The position numbers and the translations under genes were made by a program. DNA of 9,484 nt. Origin: Damh-18 sp036275695 (lineage in GTDB: Bacteria > Patescibacteriota > Minisyncoccia > Phycocordibacterales > UBA918). Where the stretch lies: contig DASUDI010000029.1 in NCBI GenBank assembly GCA_036275695.1, positions 1 to 9,484 of the forward strand, in the 5' to 3' direction. Of this stretch, positions 1-5,337 are shown in pieces. The notes beneath the pieces are model-generated. The model did not search any database, had not been told where the DNA came from, and saw only the letters and a program-made list of their open reading frames with translations. Every line of letters begins with the position of its first letter. Positions within the stretch are counted from its first letter, which is position 1.

Positions 1-210
1 CATCTTAAAGCCACCCCACGCTATCATGATAGTGGCAAGGAGTACGGATATTCCGATAAGAAATCTGAGTATGTTGTTGGCGAGAGTAACAACTGAGCCC
101 GTAGTACAATCTGTTCCGTCACAGGGAACAATACCTTGTGACTGCGCGAAGATGAGGGTGGGGACTGATATTGCCAAAACCAAAAGAGCCAGATATCGAA
201 GATTTCTCAT
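1..210 (-). CDS. TrbC/VirB2-like (pilin-like) small membrane protein, N-terminal part; truncated by the window edge
   Basis: Reading the minus strand from the ATG at 210 gives 70 residues with no stop before the edge. The first ~24 residues are a signal peptide: MRNLR, a hydrophobic run (about 6-20) and a cleavage-like IFAQS. A short polar segment with two cysteines follows (IVPCDGTDC, about 29-37). A hydrophobic membrane segment (about 48-66) then ends in IMIAWGGFKM. Signal peptide, Cys pair and membrane helices are the layout of the TrbC/VirB2 type IV secretion pilin family, and short proteins of this plan are common in Patescibacteria. Family membership is inferred from layout and local sequence feel, not from an alignment. 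The start is supported by an exact TATAAT box six bases upstream, which suggests a leaderless message. A different small secreted two-Cys protein remains possible, and the missing C-terminus should show a second membrane helix if the call is right. Confidence 0.66.
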   Translation of the reverse strand, partial: MRNLRYLALLVLAISVPTLIFAQSQGIVPCDGTDCTTGSVVTLANNILRFLIGISVLLATIMIAWGGFKM

Positions 211-216
211 GGTGCC

Positions 217-225
217 ATTATATCA
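217..225 (-). promoter_or_regulatory. Extended -10 promoter of the TrbC-like gene (leaderless start predicted)
   Basis: On the minus strand the bases read TGATATAAT, an exact -10 box (217-222) with the TGn extension, followed by exactly six bases and then the ATG at 210. No -35 match lies 16-18 bases upstream. A start site seven bases after the -10 box would fall on the A of the ATG. Confidence 0.6.
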
Positions 226-261
226 CTCACACATCTCGTACTTTATCTTATTTGTGAATTA

Positions 262-270
262 TGGTATCTT
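262..270 (+). promoter_or_regulatory. Weak candidate promoter for tRNA-Tyr
   Basis: TGGTATCTT is an extended -10 with a 4/6 core match, about 34 bases before the mature tRNA. No convincing -35 is seen. A small hairpin (GTTCTG/CAGAAC, 277-294) lies between it and the tRNA and would be at the start of the primary transcript. This is the best candidate found, but it is not strong. Confidence 0.25.
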
Positions 271-303
271 GTAGCGGTTCTGCGATTACAGAACATTACC
301 TAC

Positions 304-386
304 GCGTCGGTGGTGGAGTGGTCAATCACAACAGACTGTAAATCTGTCGGCTTCGGCCTTCGCTGGTTCGAATCCAGCCCGGCGCA
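304..386 (+). tRNA. tRNA-Tyr (anticodon GTA)
   Basis: This is a class II tRNA of 83 bases. The acceptor arms GCGTCGG (304-310) and CCGGCGC (379-385) pair over seven positions with one G-T, and the discriminator is A386. The anticodon stem ACAGA/TCTGT encloses the loop CTGTAAA, giving anticodon GTA. The long variable arm (about 349-361) is expected for bacterial tRNA-Tyr. The T arm is GCTGG-TTCGAAT-CCAGC. CCA is not encoded (CAA follows A386), so the end must be added by a CCA-adding enzyme. Confidence 0.95.
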
Positions 387-393
387 CAAATGC

Positions 394-426
394 AAAAGTC
401 ACGCATAATCTATGCGTGACTTTTTT
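394..426 (+). terminator. Intrinsic terminator after tRNA-Tyr, probably bidirectional
   Basis: A perfect 14-bp stem (394-407 with 411-424) has a three-base loop, ATC. Its outer part is AAAA on one side and TTTT on the other, and the T run continues to 426. It lies eight bases past the tRNA and 43 bases past the stop of the LRR gene on the other strand, so it can serve both transcripts. Confidence 0.85.
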
Positions 427-468
427 GGGTCATGTTCAAAATTATCACTATGGGGTGGGTTGCACATA

Positions 469-1029
469 TCAATCAACAATAATTTGTGTGTTTGGAAGCG
501 CGTTTCTAATTATATCGAGATCAAATGTAGATGGATTATTTCCCCGCAAATCAAAAACTTCGAGATTTTTCAACTGTGCAAGTTCATGCGGAAGTCCCGT
601 GAGGTTATTATGGGAAACATTTAGTATGCGTAACTGCGCAAGTTGTCCCACCTCAGCAGGAATACCTGTGAAATTGTTGTTGCTCAAATTGAGTTCTTGA
701 AGGTTGCGCAAATGTCGCACCTCAGCAGGAAGTGCTCCTGTGAGTTTATTCCCTGAAAGATTAAGCGAAACAAGGTCAGTCTTATCAAAAACATTTTTAG
801 GAACGGTGGTGAGTCCCGAATTACTGAGGTTAAGACTTTTACCTGTTGGCGGTATCACATCCTGTTGCGTATTCACAGCGGTGCTTACATTCTCAGTAAC
901 AGCCGTCTCCGCGCTACGAGGCGTTGTTGTGGATAATTCATCGTCAGGTGTGTGGTTGTCCGTACTATTGAGTGAGAGAGAAATGAGTATCAAGACACCA
1001 ACACCTCCTATGATATATAACCATCGCAT
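469..1029 (-). CDS. Membrane-anchored leucine-rich-repeat protein
   Basis: The protein has 186 residues. Residues 4-20 form one hydrophobic helix (LYIIGGVGVLILISLSL) directly after the start, so the protein is probably anchored in the membrane with its body outside. Residues 21-62 are a Ser/Thr/Asp/Pro-rich linker. From about 65 to 170 there are four to five repeats of the LxxLxLxxNxLTxLP type, for example LNLSNSGLTTVP, LNLSGNKLTGALP, LNLSNNNFTGIP, LNVSHNNLTGLP and FDLRGNN. This is a short solenoid expected to bind proteins. The ligand is unknown. Contact with another cell surface would be a reasonable guess for an episymbiotic lineage, but it is only a guess. The gene is monocistronic: the clpB-side terminator lies upstream and the tRNA-Tyr terminator downstream. 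Its ATG follows an exact -10 box by six bases, so it is probably leaderless, and no Shine-Dalgarno sequence is present. Confidence 0.9.
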   Translation of the reverse strand: MRWLYIIGGVGVLILISLSLNSTDNHTPDDELSTTTPRSAETAVTENVSTAVNTQQDVIPPTGKSLNLSNSGLTTVPKNVFDKTDLVSLNLSGNKLTGALPAEVRHLRNLQELNLSNNNFTGIPAEVGQLAQLRILNVSHNNLTGLPHELAQLKNLEVFDLRGNNPSTFDLDIIRNALPNTQIIVD

Positions 1030-1035
1030 GCAAAA

Positions 1036-1044
1036 ATTATATCA
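1036..1044 (-). promoter_or_regulatory. Extended -10 promoter of the LRR gene (leaderless start predicted)
   Basis: Minus-strand TGATATAAT, with the box at 1036-1041, is followed by six bases (TTTTGC) and then the ATG at 1029. No good -35 is visible. The nine bases and the spacing are identical to the promoter of the TrbC-like gene. Confidence 0.65.
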
Positions 1045-1082
1045 TATTTTATACGCCATTGACGCATACTACGATGGTACTA

Positions 1083-1123
1083 TGGCGCAAAAAGAGACGG
1101 CTTTGCCGTCTCTTTTTGCGCCA
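1083..1123 (-). terminator. Terminator after clpB with a 19-bp perfect stem
   Basis: Arms 1083-1101 and 1105-1123 pair perfectly over 19 bp around a TTT loop. The A5/T5 tracts lie inside the stem rather than after it. It sits 30 bases beyond the clpB stop and 39 bases before the LRR promoter, so its job is most likely to separate the two minus-strand genes. It reads the same on both strands. Confidence 0.8.
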
Positions 1124-1152
1124 CACAATCCATAACTACAAGCTAGCCAATA

Positions 1153-3846
1153 CTACACGACGGCTTCGCGCTTCTTTCGTGGAGCACTCTTTTGTACTCC
1201 CCTCTGTCGCTTCACGTCGAAGCATAGTTCTCCCTTTTTCATGGAGACGTTTACCGTGCCACCCTGGAGCATTCCCTCGCCCACCATCATGGTGGCAACG
1301 GGCGTGAGAATCTTCGACTGAATAACACGTTTGAGTGGACGAGCACCAAAACGTGGGTCGTACCCCTCTTTCGCGAGATAGTCGAGCACCTCATCAGAGA
1401 CAGTGAGCGCAATGTCTTTTTGCGCGAGGCGATGTGCCACAAGCGCAACCTGAATACCCACAATATCACGAATCGTTTCCTTTGAAAGAATGTCGAAAAT
1501 GATAATCTCATCAAGGCGATTGAGAAATTCGGGACGGAAGAAATCTTTGAGTGATTCCATTACTTTATCTTTTGCCTGCACGTACTGTGTCGCCTCATCT
1601 GACGCACCCGAAAAACCAAACTTGCTCATGCGGTCGATATGCTCGGCGCCAATATTTGACGTCATGATTATGACGGTATTCTTGAAGTTTACCTTACGAC
1701 CCTTCGCGTCAGTGAGGTGTCCTGAGTCAAGCACCTGCAAGAGGATATTGAATACCTCGGGATGCGCTTTCTCAATTTCGTCGAGTAAGATGACCGAGTA
1801 CGGACGATGACGCACGAGTTCGGTAATAGAGCCTCCCTCCTCATGACCCACATACCCTGGTGGTGATCCAATAATTTTTGAAACAGAATGCTTTTCCATG
1901 TATTCAGACATATCAATACGCACGAGTGCTTTATCGTCATTGAACATAAACTCAGCAAGCGCGCGTGAAAGCTCGGTCTTCCCCACACCCGTAGGACCCA
2001 GGAAAAGAAACGAGCCAATGGGGCGATTGGGGTCGGCAATGCCCGCGCGTGAGCGTTTAATTGCGTCACTAACACGCTTCACCGCATCAATCTGTCCTAC
2101 AACACGCTTCGTGAGTACCTCTTCCATTCGCGCGAGTTTTTTTGCCTCTTCTTCAAGCATGCGCGCAACAGGAATACCTGTCCACCGCGACACTACGCCC
2201 GCAATGTCTTCCTCAGTAACTTCTTCTTTAAGAAGTCTCCGTGTGCGTTGCAATTTTTTGAGTTTACTTGACTTTGCGTCTAGGTCCGCTTCGAGCTTAG
2301 GAATACGCACATACCGTATCTCTGCGGCGCGCGTAAGATCTGCTACTGCCTCTGCTGAATCCGCTTCAAGGCGCAATTCTTCAAGTTTCTTCTTCATATC
2401 ACGAATTTCAGTGACTGCGTCTTTTTCGTTGTTCCATTTTGTTTCTAGTGCTGAAGTTTTTTGTTTCAATTCGCCAATCTCTGTCTCAATTTCTTTAAGT
2501 CGTGCTTTAATTTTTGCTTTATGCTCTGAAATTTCTTCCTCCTTTTTTAATGCTTCGCGTTCTATTTCAAGTCTGCGTACGGCGCGATCTGCCACCACCA
2601 ATTCATCGGGCTTATTTTCAAGTGAAATGCGAAGTGCTGACGCAGCCTCATCAATGAGGTCTACGGCTTTGTCAGGCAAAAACCTGTCACTGATATACCG
2701 CGCGGAAAAATTAACCGCGGAGACTATCGCGTCATCGGTAATACGTACACCGTGGTATATTTCATACTTCTCAGCGACACCTCGCAAAATAGCGATTGCA
2801 TCCTCCACTGAGGGCTCCTGCACATACACTGGTTGAAATCGTCGCGTGAGGGCTGGGTCACGCTCAATGTATTTCTGATATTCTTTGAGCGTCGTCGCGC
2901 CAATGACACGCATTTCCCCACGCGCGAGTGCTGGCTTGAGCATGTTTGACGCGTCCATAGAACCTTCTGCTTGACCAGCACCTACAATGGTGTGCAATTC
3001 GTCAATAAAAAGTATCACTGAACCTTGAGCCTGTTCCACATCCTTCATAACTGCCTTCAAACGCTCCTCAAACTCGCCACGAAACTTTGTACCCGCGACA
3101 AGAAGCCCGAGATCAAGTGAAAGAATTTCTTTTTCTCGCACAGACTCAGGCACATTTCCCTGCACAATAGCAATCGCGAGACCTTCCACGATTGCAGTCT
3201 TACCTACGCCCGCTTCACCAATGAGTACTGGATTATTTTTGGTACGACGAGAAAGAATCTGGATGACGCGCTGTATTTCTGCATCCCGTCCGATAACGGG
3301 GTCGAGTTTATTTTCCTGCGCGAGTTTGGTGAGATTGCGCGCGTATTTTGAAAGTGCGCGAAACTTCTTAGGACTATGCGCGTCCTCGGTATGATGCTCA
3401 CGTACATCTCGGAGCGCGTCTTGCACTCGTTTCTTCTCAATATGCGCGCGATTTAGTATTTCAATTGCAGGACCAGGGTGCTCAAGCAAACCAAGGAAAA
3501 GGTGCTCCACGCCCACGTACGAATCATTGAGTTGTTGCGCGATGCGACCCGACTCTTCAAGTGCTTGCGCGAGATCTGGCGTAAGGTAGAGCTGATACGA
3601 CTGAGACATCGAAGCAGTTTGTCCCGTGTGTGGAGTTTCGAGTGCTTCAATAAGAAGATCAGTGAGTGCGATAATATCAACATCAAGTCTATCAAGGAGT
3701 GAAATAACTGTATTTTCATCTTGCATTACCAACGCCGCGAGGAGGTGTGTGGGACTAACGTGATTTTGTCCACGCTCAATGGCGAGCTCATGCGCTTTGC
3801 GGATTGCTTCTTTTGCACGTGATGTGAAATTGTGAAAGTTTGGCAT
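1153..3846 (-). CDS. clpB: ClpB-type AAA+ disaggregase with a ClpC-like loop
   Basis: The protein is 897 residues from the ATG at 3846. It is a ring-forming ATPase that threads aggregated or misfolded proteins. In order it has the Clp N-domain repeats (about 5-150) and AAA-1 with Walker A GEAGVGKT (210-217), Walker B ILFIDE, pore loop KFRG and paired Arg after ERDPALT. A long charged coiled-coil M domain (about 417-542) is of ClpB length, not the short ClpC type. AAA-2 follows with Walker A GPTGVGKT (617-624), Walker B VILLDE, pore loop GYVGHEEGG and sensor 2 GARPLKR. After TSNIGAEHI the sequence MSKFGFSGASDE is about nine residues longer than in E. coli ClpB and resembles the ClpP-contact loop of ClpC. 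The C-terminus ends in a basic tail (SAPRKKREAVV). The frame stays open to a TTG at 3870, but the family's MxxF-type start fits MPNFHNF. No Shine-Dalgarno or CIRCE heat-shock element is visible upstream. Confidence 0.95.
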   Translation of the reverse strand: MPNFHNFTSRAKEAIRKAHELAIERGQNHVSPTHLLAALVMQDENTVISLLDRLDVDIIALTDLLIEALETPHTGQTASMSQSYQLYLTPDLAQALEESGRIAQQLNDSYVGVEHLFLGLLEHPGPAIEILNRAHIEKKRVQDALRDVREHHTEDAHSPKKFRALSKYARNLTKLAQENKLDPVIGRDAEIQRVIQILSRRTKNNPVLIGEAGVGKTAIVEGLAIAIVQGNVPESVREKEILSLDLGLLVAGTKFRGEFEERLKAVMKDVEQAQGSVILFIDELHTIVGAGQAEGSMDASNMLKPALARGEMRVIGATTLKEYQKYIERDPALTRRFQPVYVQEPSVEDAIAILRGVAEKYEIYHGVRITDDAIVSAVNFSARYISDRFLPDKAVDLIDEAASALRISLENKPDELVVADRAVRRLEIEREALKKEEEISEHKAKIKARLKEIETEIGELKQKTSALETKWNNEKDAVTEIRDMKKKLEELRLEADSAEAVADLTRAAEIRYVRIPKLEADLDAKSSKLKKLQRTRRLLKEEVTEEDIAGVVSRWTGIPVARMLEEEAKKLARMEEVLTKRVVGQIDAVKRVSDAIKRSRAGIADPNRPIGSFLFLGPTGVGKTELSRALAEFMFNDDKALVRIDMSEYMEKHSVSKIIGSPPGYVGHEEGGSITELVRHRPYSVILLDEIEKAHPEVFNILLQVLDSGHLTDAKGRKVNFKNTVIIMTSNIGAEHIDRMSKFGFSGASDEATQYVQAKDKVMESLKDFFRPEFLNRLDEIIIFDILSKETIRDIVGIQVALVAHRLAQKDIALTVSDEVLDYLAKEGYDPRFGARPLKRVIQSKILTPVATMMVGEGMLQGGTVNVSMKKGELCFDVKRQRGVQKSAPRKKREAVV

Positions 3847-3920
3847 GATGATATTACGTAATGAGAGCAAAAAGAACCCTGAACAAAAATATTCATTGGT
3901 TTGCCTCGGTGAATAATGAA

Positions 3921-3951
3921 ATTATAATACAACGAATTTTGTTCCTGTCAA
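3921..3951 (-). promoter_or_regulatory. Sigma70-type promoter of clpB
   Basis: On the minus strand an exact TTGACA (3946-3951) precedes either TATTAT after 16 bases or exact TATAAT (3921-3926) after 19 bases. The two candidate boxes overlap by three bases. The transcript would carry a leader of roughly 65-70 bases before the ATG at 3846. Unlike the other promoters here it has a full -35 box. I searched the region by eye for a CIRCE repeat and found none. Confidence 0.6.
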
Positions 3952-3982
3952 AATTTGCATTCGTATATCGAAGTATACCACA

Positions 3983-5182
3983 TCAACTCATGAGTGTTAC
4001 GTGTTCCTCAATAATTGAGAGCGTAACATCTATATCGTGAGACGTGGACGACTCACCAAGTGTGAGACGAATAGTAGAGAGTGCGCGCGCATCGTCCCCC
4101 GATAGCGCGCGTACCACATGAGATCCGCTCTTGTTTTTTGTACCGCACGCACTTCTCGTTGCGGCAGCAACCCCCTTCGCGTCAAGAGTAATTACCGCAT
4201 ATTCGCCATCAATGCCAGGGAGTGAAAAATTGATGTTGTTTGCGACACGAAACTCCACACTTCCATTGAGTATGGCATGGGGGAGTTTCTCCCTGATGCG
4301 TGAAATTGCGTAGTCACGGATGGGTTGCACGCGCGCGCTACGTGCTTCCCAATCTCTCTGCGCGCGCACGAGCGCGCGCGTGCAACCCACCACCAACGCA
4401 ACGTTTTCAGTTCCTGAACGCAAACCCTGCTCCTGCCCTCCTCCAAAAATAATCGGTGTGAGTGTTACCGTATGTCGCTTCACCAAGACTCCCACACCCT
4501 TAGGACCATAGCACTTACCCGCATCAAGTGTGAGCATATCCACCCCCAGCGCGTCGAGCGCGCAAGGGAGCCACAATCCCGCCTGACATGCGTCAAGATG
4601 TGTGCGGATATTTCCTCCTTGCTGTTCATTATAGTGACGCACTACGCGTGAGATCTTCTTTACATCCTGTACCACCCCAATTTCCGCGTTTACATAGGCA
4701 TACGTAATAAGACGAGTCCTCTGAGAAAAAAGTTTTTCAAGCTCTGGTATATCAATACGTCCCTCCTCATGTATCGGTGCGTAAATAATATGCACGCCTT
4801 GTGCCTCAAGGTGTCTGAGTACCTCAGTGATAGAGGGGTGCTCGATGTATGTAGAAATAATTTCCATATCTGAGTACGGAACTCCTTGTTCGTGAAGTGT
4901 TGCAATGTACCCCCGTATCGCAAGATTATTGCTCTCAGTACCACCGCTAGTATACACAATATCAGTGGGTCGCACGCGAAGTATGCGCGCTAGCGACACA
5001 CGCTCTTCTTCAATCACTTCACGTGCCGAAACACCCTCAGCGTAGAGTGCGCTCGCATTTGCCCACATGTTGCAAAAATATGGCGTCATACTTTCAAATA
5101 TTTCAGGCAACACCGGAGTTGTTGCTGCGTAATCAAGATGAATACGTTCTTGTTTTTGAGACTGCGCTCGTATGTTGTTCAT
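3983..5182 (-). CDS. IscS/NifS-type cysteine desulfurase (PLP-dependent, class V fold)
   Basis: The protein is 399 residues from the ATG at 5182. It converts cysteine to alanine and passes the sulfur, via a persulfide, to tRNA thiolation or Fe-S assembly. Visible elements are HLDYAATTP near the N-terminus, SGGTESNN (79-86, cofactor phosphate), EHPS with the His that stacks on PLP (115), LDACQAG with the Asp and Gln that hold the ring (197, 200), the Schiff-base lysine in DAGKCYGPKG (223), GGGQEQGLRSGTENV (247-261) and the sulfur-carrying cysteine in SACGTKNKSG (346). The usual Ser-x-His before the lysine is replaced by Asp-Ala-Gly. No scaffold or MnmA-like partner is adjacent, so the acceptor cannot be told. 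An ATG at 5203 is in frame, but the exact TATAAT at 5189-5194 points to 5182, and 5203 lies inside a 14-bp hairpin. iscS, nifS and sufS cannot be separated here. Confidence 0.92.
   Translation of the reverse strand: MNNIRAQSQKQERIHLDYAATTPVLPEIFESMTPYFCNMWANASALYAEGVSAREVIEEERVSLARILRVRPTDIVYTSGGTESNNLAIRGYIATLHEQGVPYSDMEIISTYIEHPSITEVLRHLEAQGVHIIYAPIHEEGRIDIPELEKLFSQRTRLITYAYVNAEIGVVQDVKKISRVVRHYNEQQGGNIRTHLDACQAGLWLPCALDALGVDMLTLDAGKCYGPKGVGVLVKRHTVTLTPIIFGGGQEQGLRSGTENVALVVGCTRALVRAQRDWEARSARVQPIRDYAISRIREKLPHAILNGSVEFRVANNINFSLPGIDGEYAVITLDAKGVAAATRSACGTKNKSGSHVVRALSGDDARALSTIRLTLGESSTSHDIDVTLSIIEEHVTLMS
4321..4389. repeat. Perfect 19-bp inverted repeat inside the cysteine desulfurase gene
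   Basis: TGGGTTGCACGCGCGCGCT at 4321-4339 is the exact reverse complement of 4371-4389, with 31 bases between the arms. The pairing stops at both ends (A4320/C4390 and A4340/G4370). Both arms are translated, one as VGCTRAL and the other as SARVQPI, in a region that aligns with the family without an obvious insertion. It could form a cruciform in DNA or a strong hairpin in the message. Confidence 0.85.
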
Positions 5183-5188
5183 AAGAAA

Positions 5189-5194
5189 ATTATA
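5189..5194 (-). promoter_or_regulatory. -10 box of the cysteine desulfurase gene (leaderless start predicted)
   Basis: An exact TATAAT on the minus strand is followed by TTTCTT and then the ATG at 5182, the same six-base spacing as at two other genes in this window. No TGn extension and no -35 match is seen. The expected -35 position falls within the palindrome at 5200-5230. Confidence 0.5.
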
Positions 5195-5199
5195 TGGTG

Positions 5200-5230
5200 G
5201 CATAGGGGCGCGCTTCGCGCGCCCCTATGC
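5200..5230. repeat. GC-rich 14-bp palindrome between divergent genes
   Basis: Arms 5200-5213 and 5217-5230 pair perfectly around a TTC loop. There is no T run on either side, and it lies between two gene starts rather than two ends, so it is not a simple terminator. It covers the place where a -35 box of the cysteine desulfurase promoter would be and lies upstream of the infB promoter. Confidence 0.75.
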
Positions 5231-5254
5231 ATAACATACCATTTATACAATATA

Positions 5255-5283
5255 TGGATAATTTCGTACATATCTGCTATACT
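5255..5283 (+). promoter_or_regulatory. Sigma70-type promoter of the infB-rbfA operon
   Basis: TGGATA (5255-5260, 4/6 match to the -35 consensus) is followed by a 17-base spacer and TATACT (5278-5283), with a TGn extension at 5275-5277. Transcription would begin near 5290, leaving a leader of about 48 bases before the ATG at 5338. Confidence 0.55.
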
Positions 5284-5300
5284 TTCACGCATAATCGCAT

Positions 5301-5324
5301 ACGCCACCCGCTCTGGCGTTTTTT
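5301..5324 (+). terminator. Terminator-like hairpin in the infB leader (possible attenuator)
   Basis: ACGCCA (5301-5306) pairs with TGGCGT (5314-5319) around a seven-base loop and runs into six T residues (5319-5324). It lies between the promoter and the infB start. No plus-strand gene upstream within 4.9 kb would need terminating, so it most likely acts on the infB transcript itself. The stem is short, so efficiency is uncertain. Confidence 0.45.
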
Positions 5325-5337
5325 AATAACTACATTT

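Noticed and set aside
416..1135. Plus-strand open frames (416-700, 704-1135) opposite the LRR gene
   Set aside because: They are antisense reading of LRR repeats, which gives repetitive Ser/Cys/Leu-rich frames, with no start signals.
1898..2836. 312-codon serine-rich open frame on the plus strand
   Set aside because: It lies wholly antisense to clpB, and its composition is what reverse-reading of a charged coiled coil gives. There is no start signal.
3847..3870. TTG start giving eight extra residues on ClpB
   Set aside because: It is a rare start with no signal, and MPNFHNF at 3846 fits the family start.
3847..3982. CIRCE or other heat-shock operator before clpB
   Set aside because: I looked for TTAGCACTC/GAGTGCTAA-type repeats and found none, only ordinary promoter boxes.
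5183..5203. Upstream ATG of the cysteine desulfurase (seven more residues)
   Set aside because: It overlaps the TATAAT box at 5189-5194 and the palindrome at 5200-5230. The six-base spacing to 5182 repeats a pattern seen at two other genes.
5227..5337. N-terminal extension of IF-2 by 37 codons
   Set aside because: This stretch contains the sigma70-like promoter and the hairpin with six T. The ATG at 5338 places a basic stretch and the G domain as expected.
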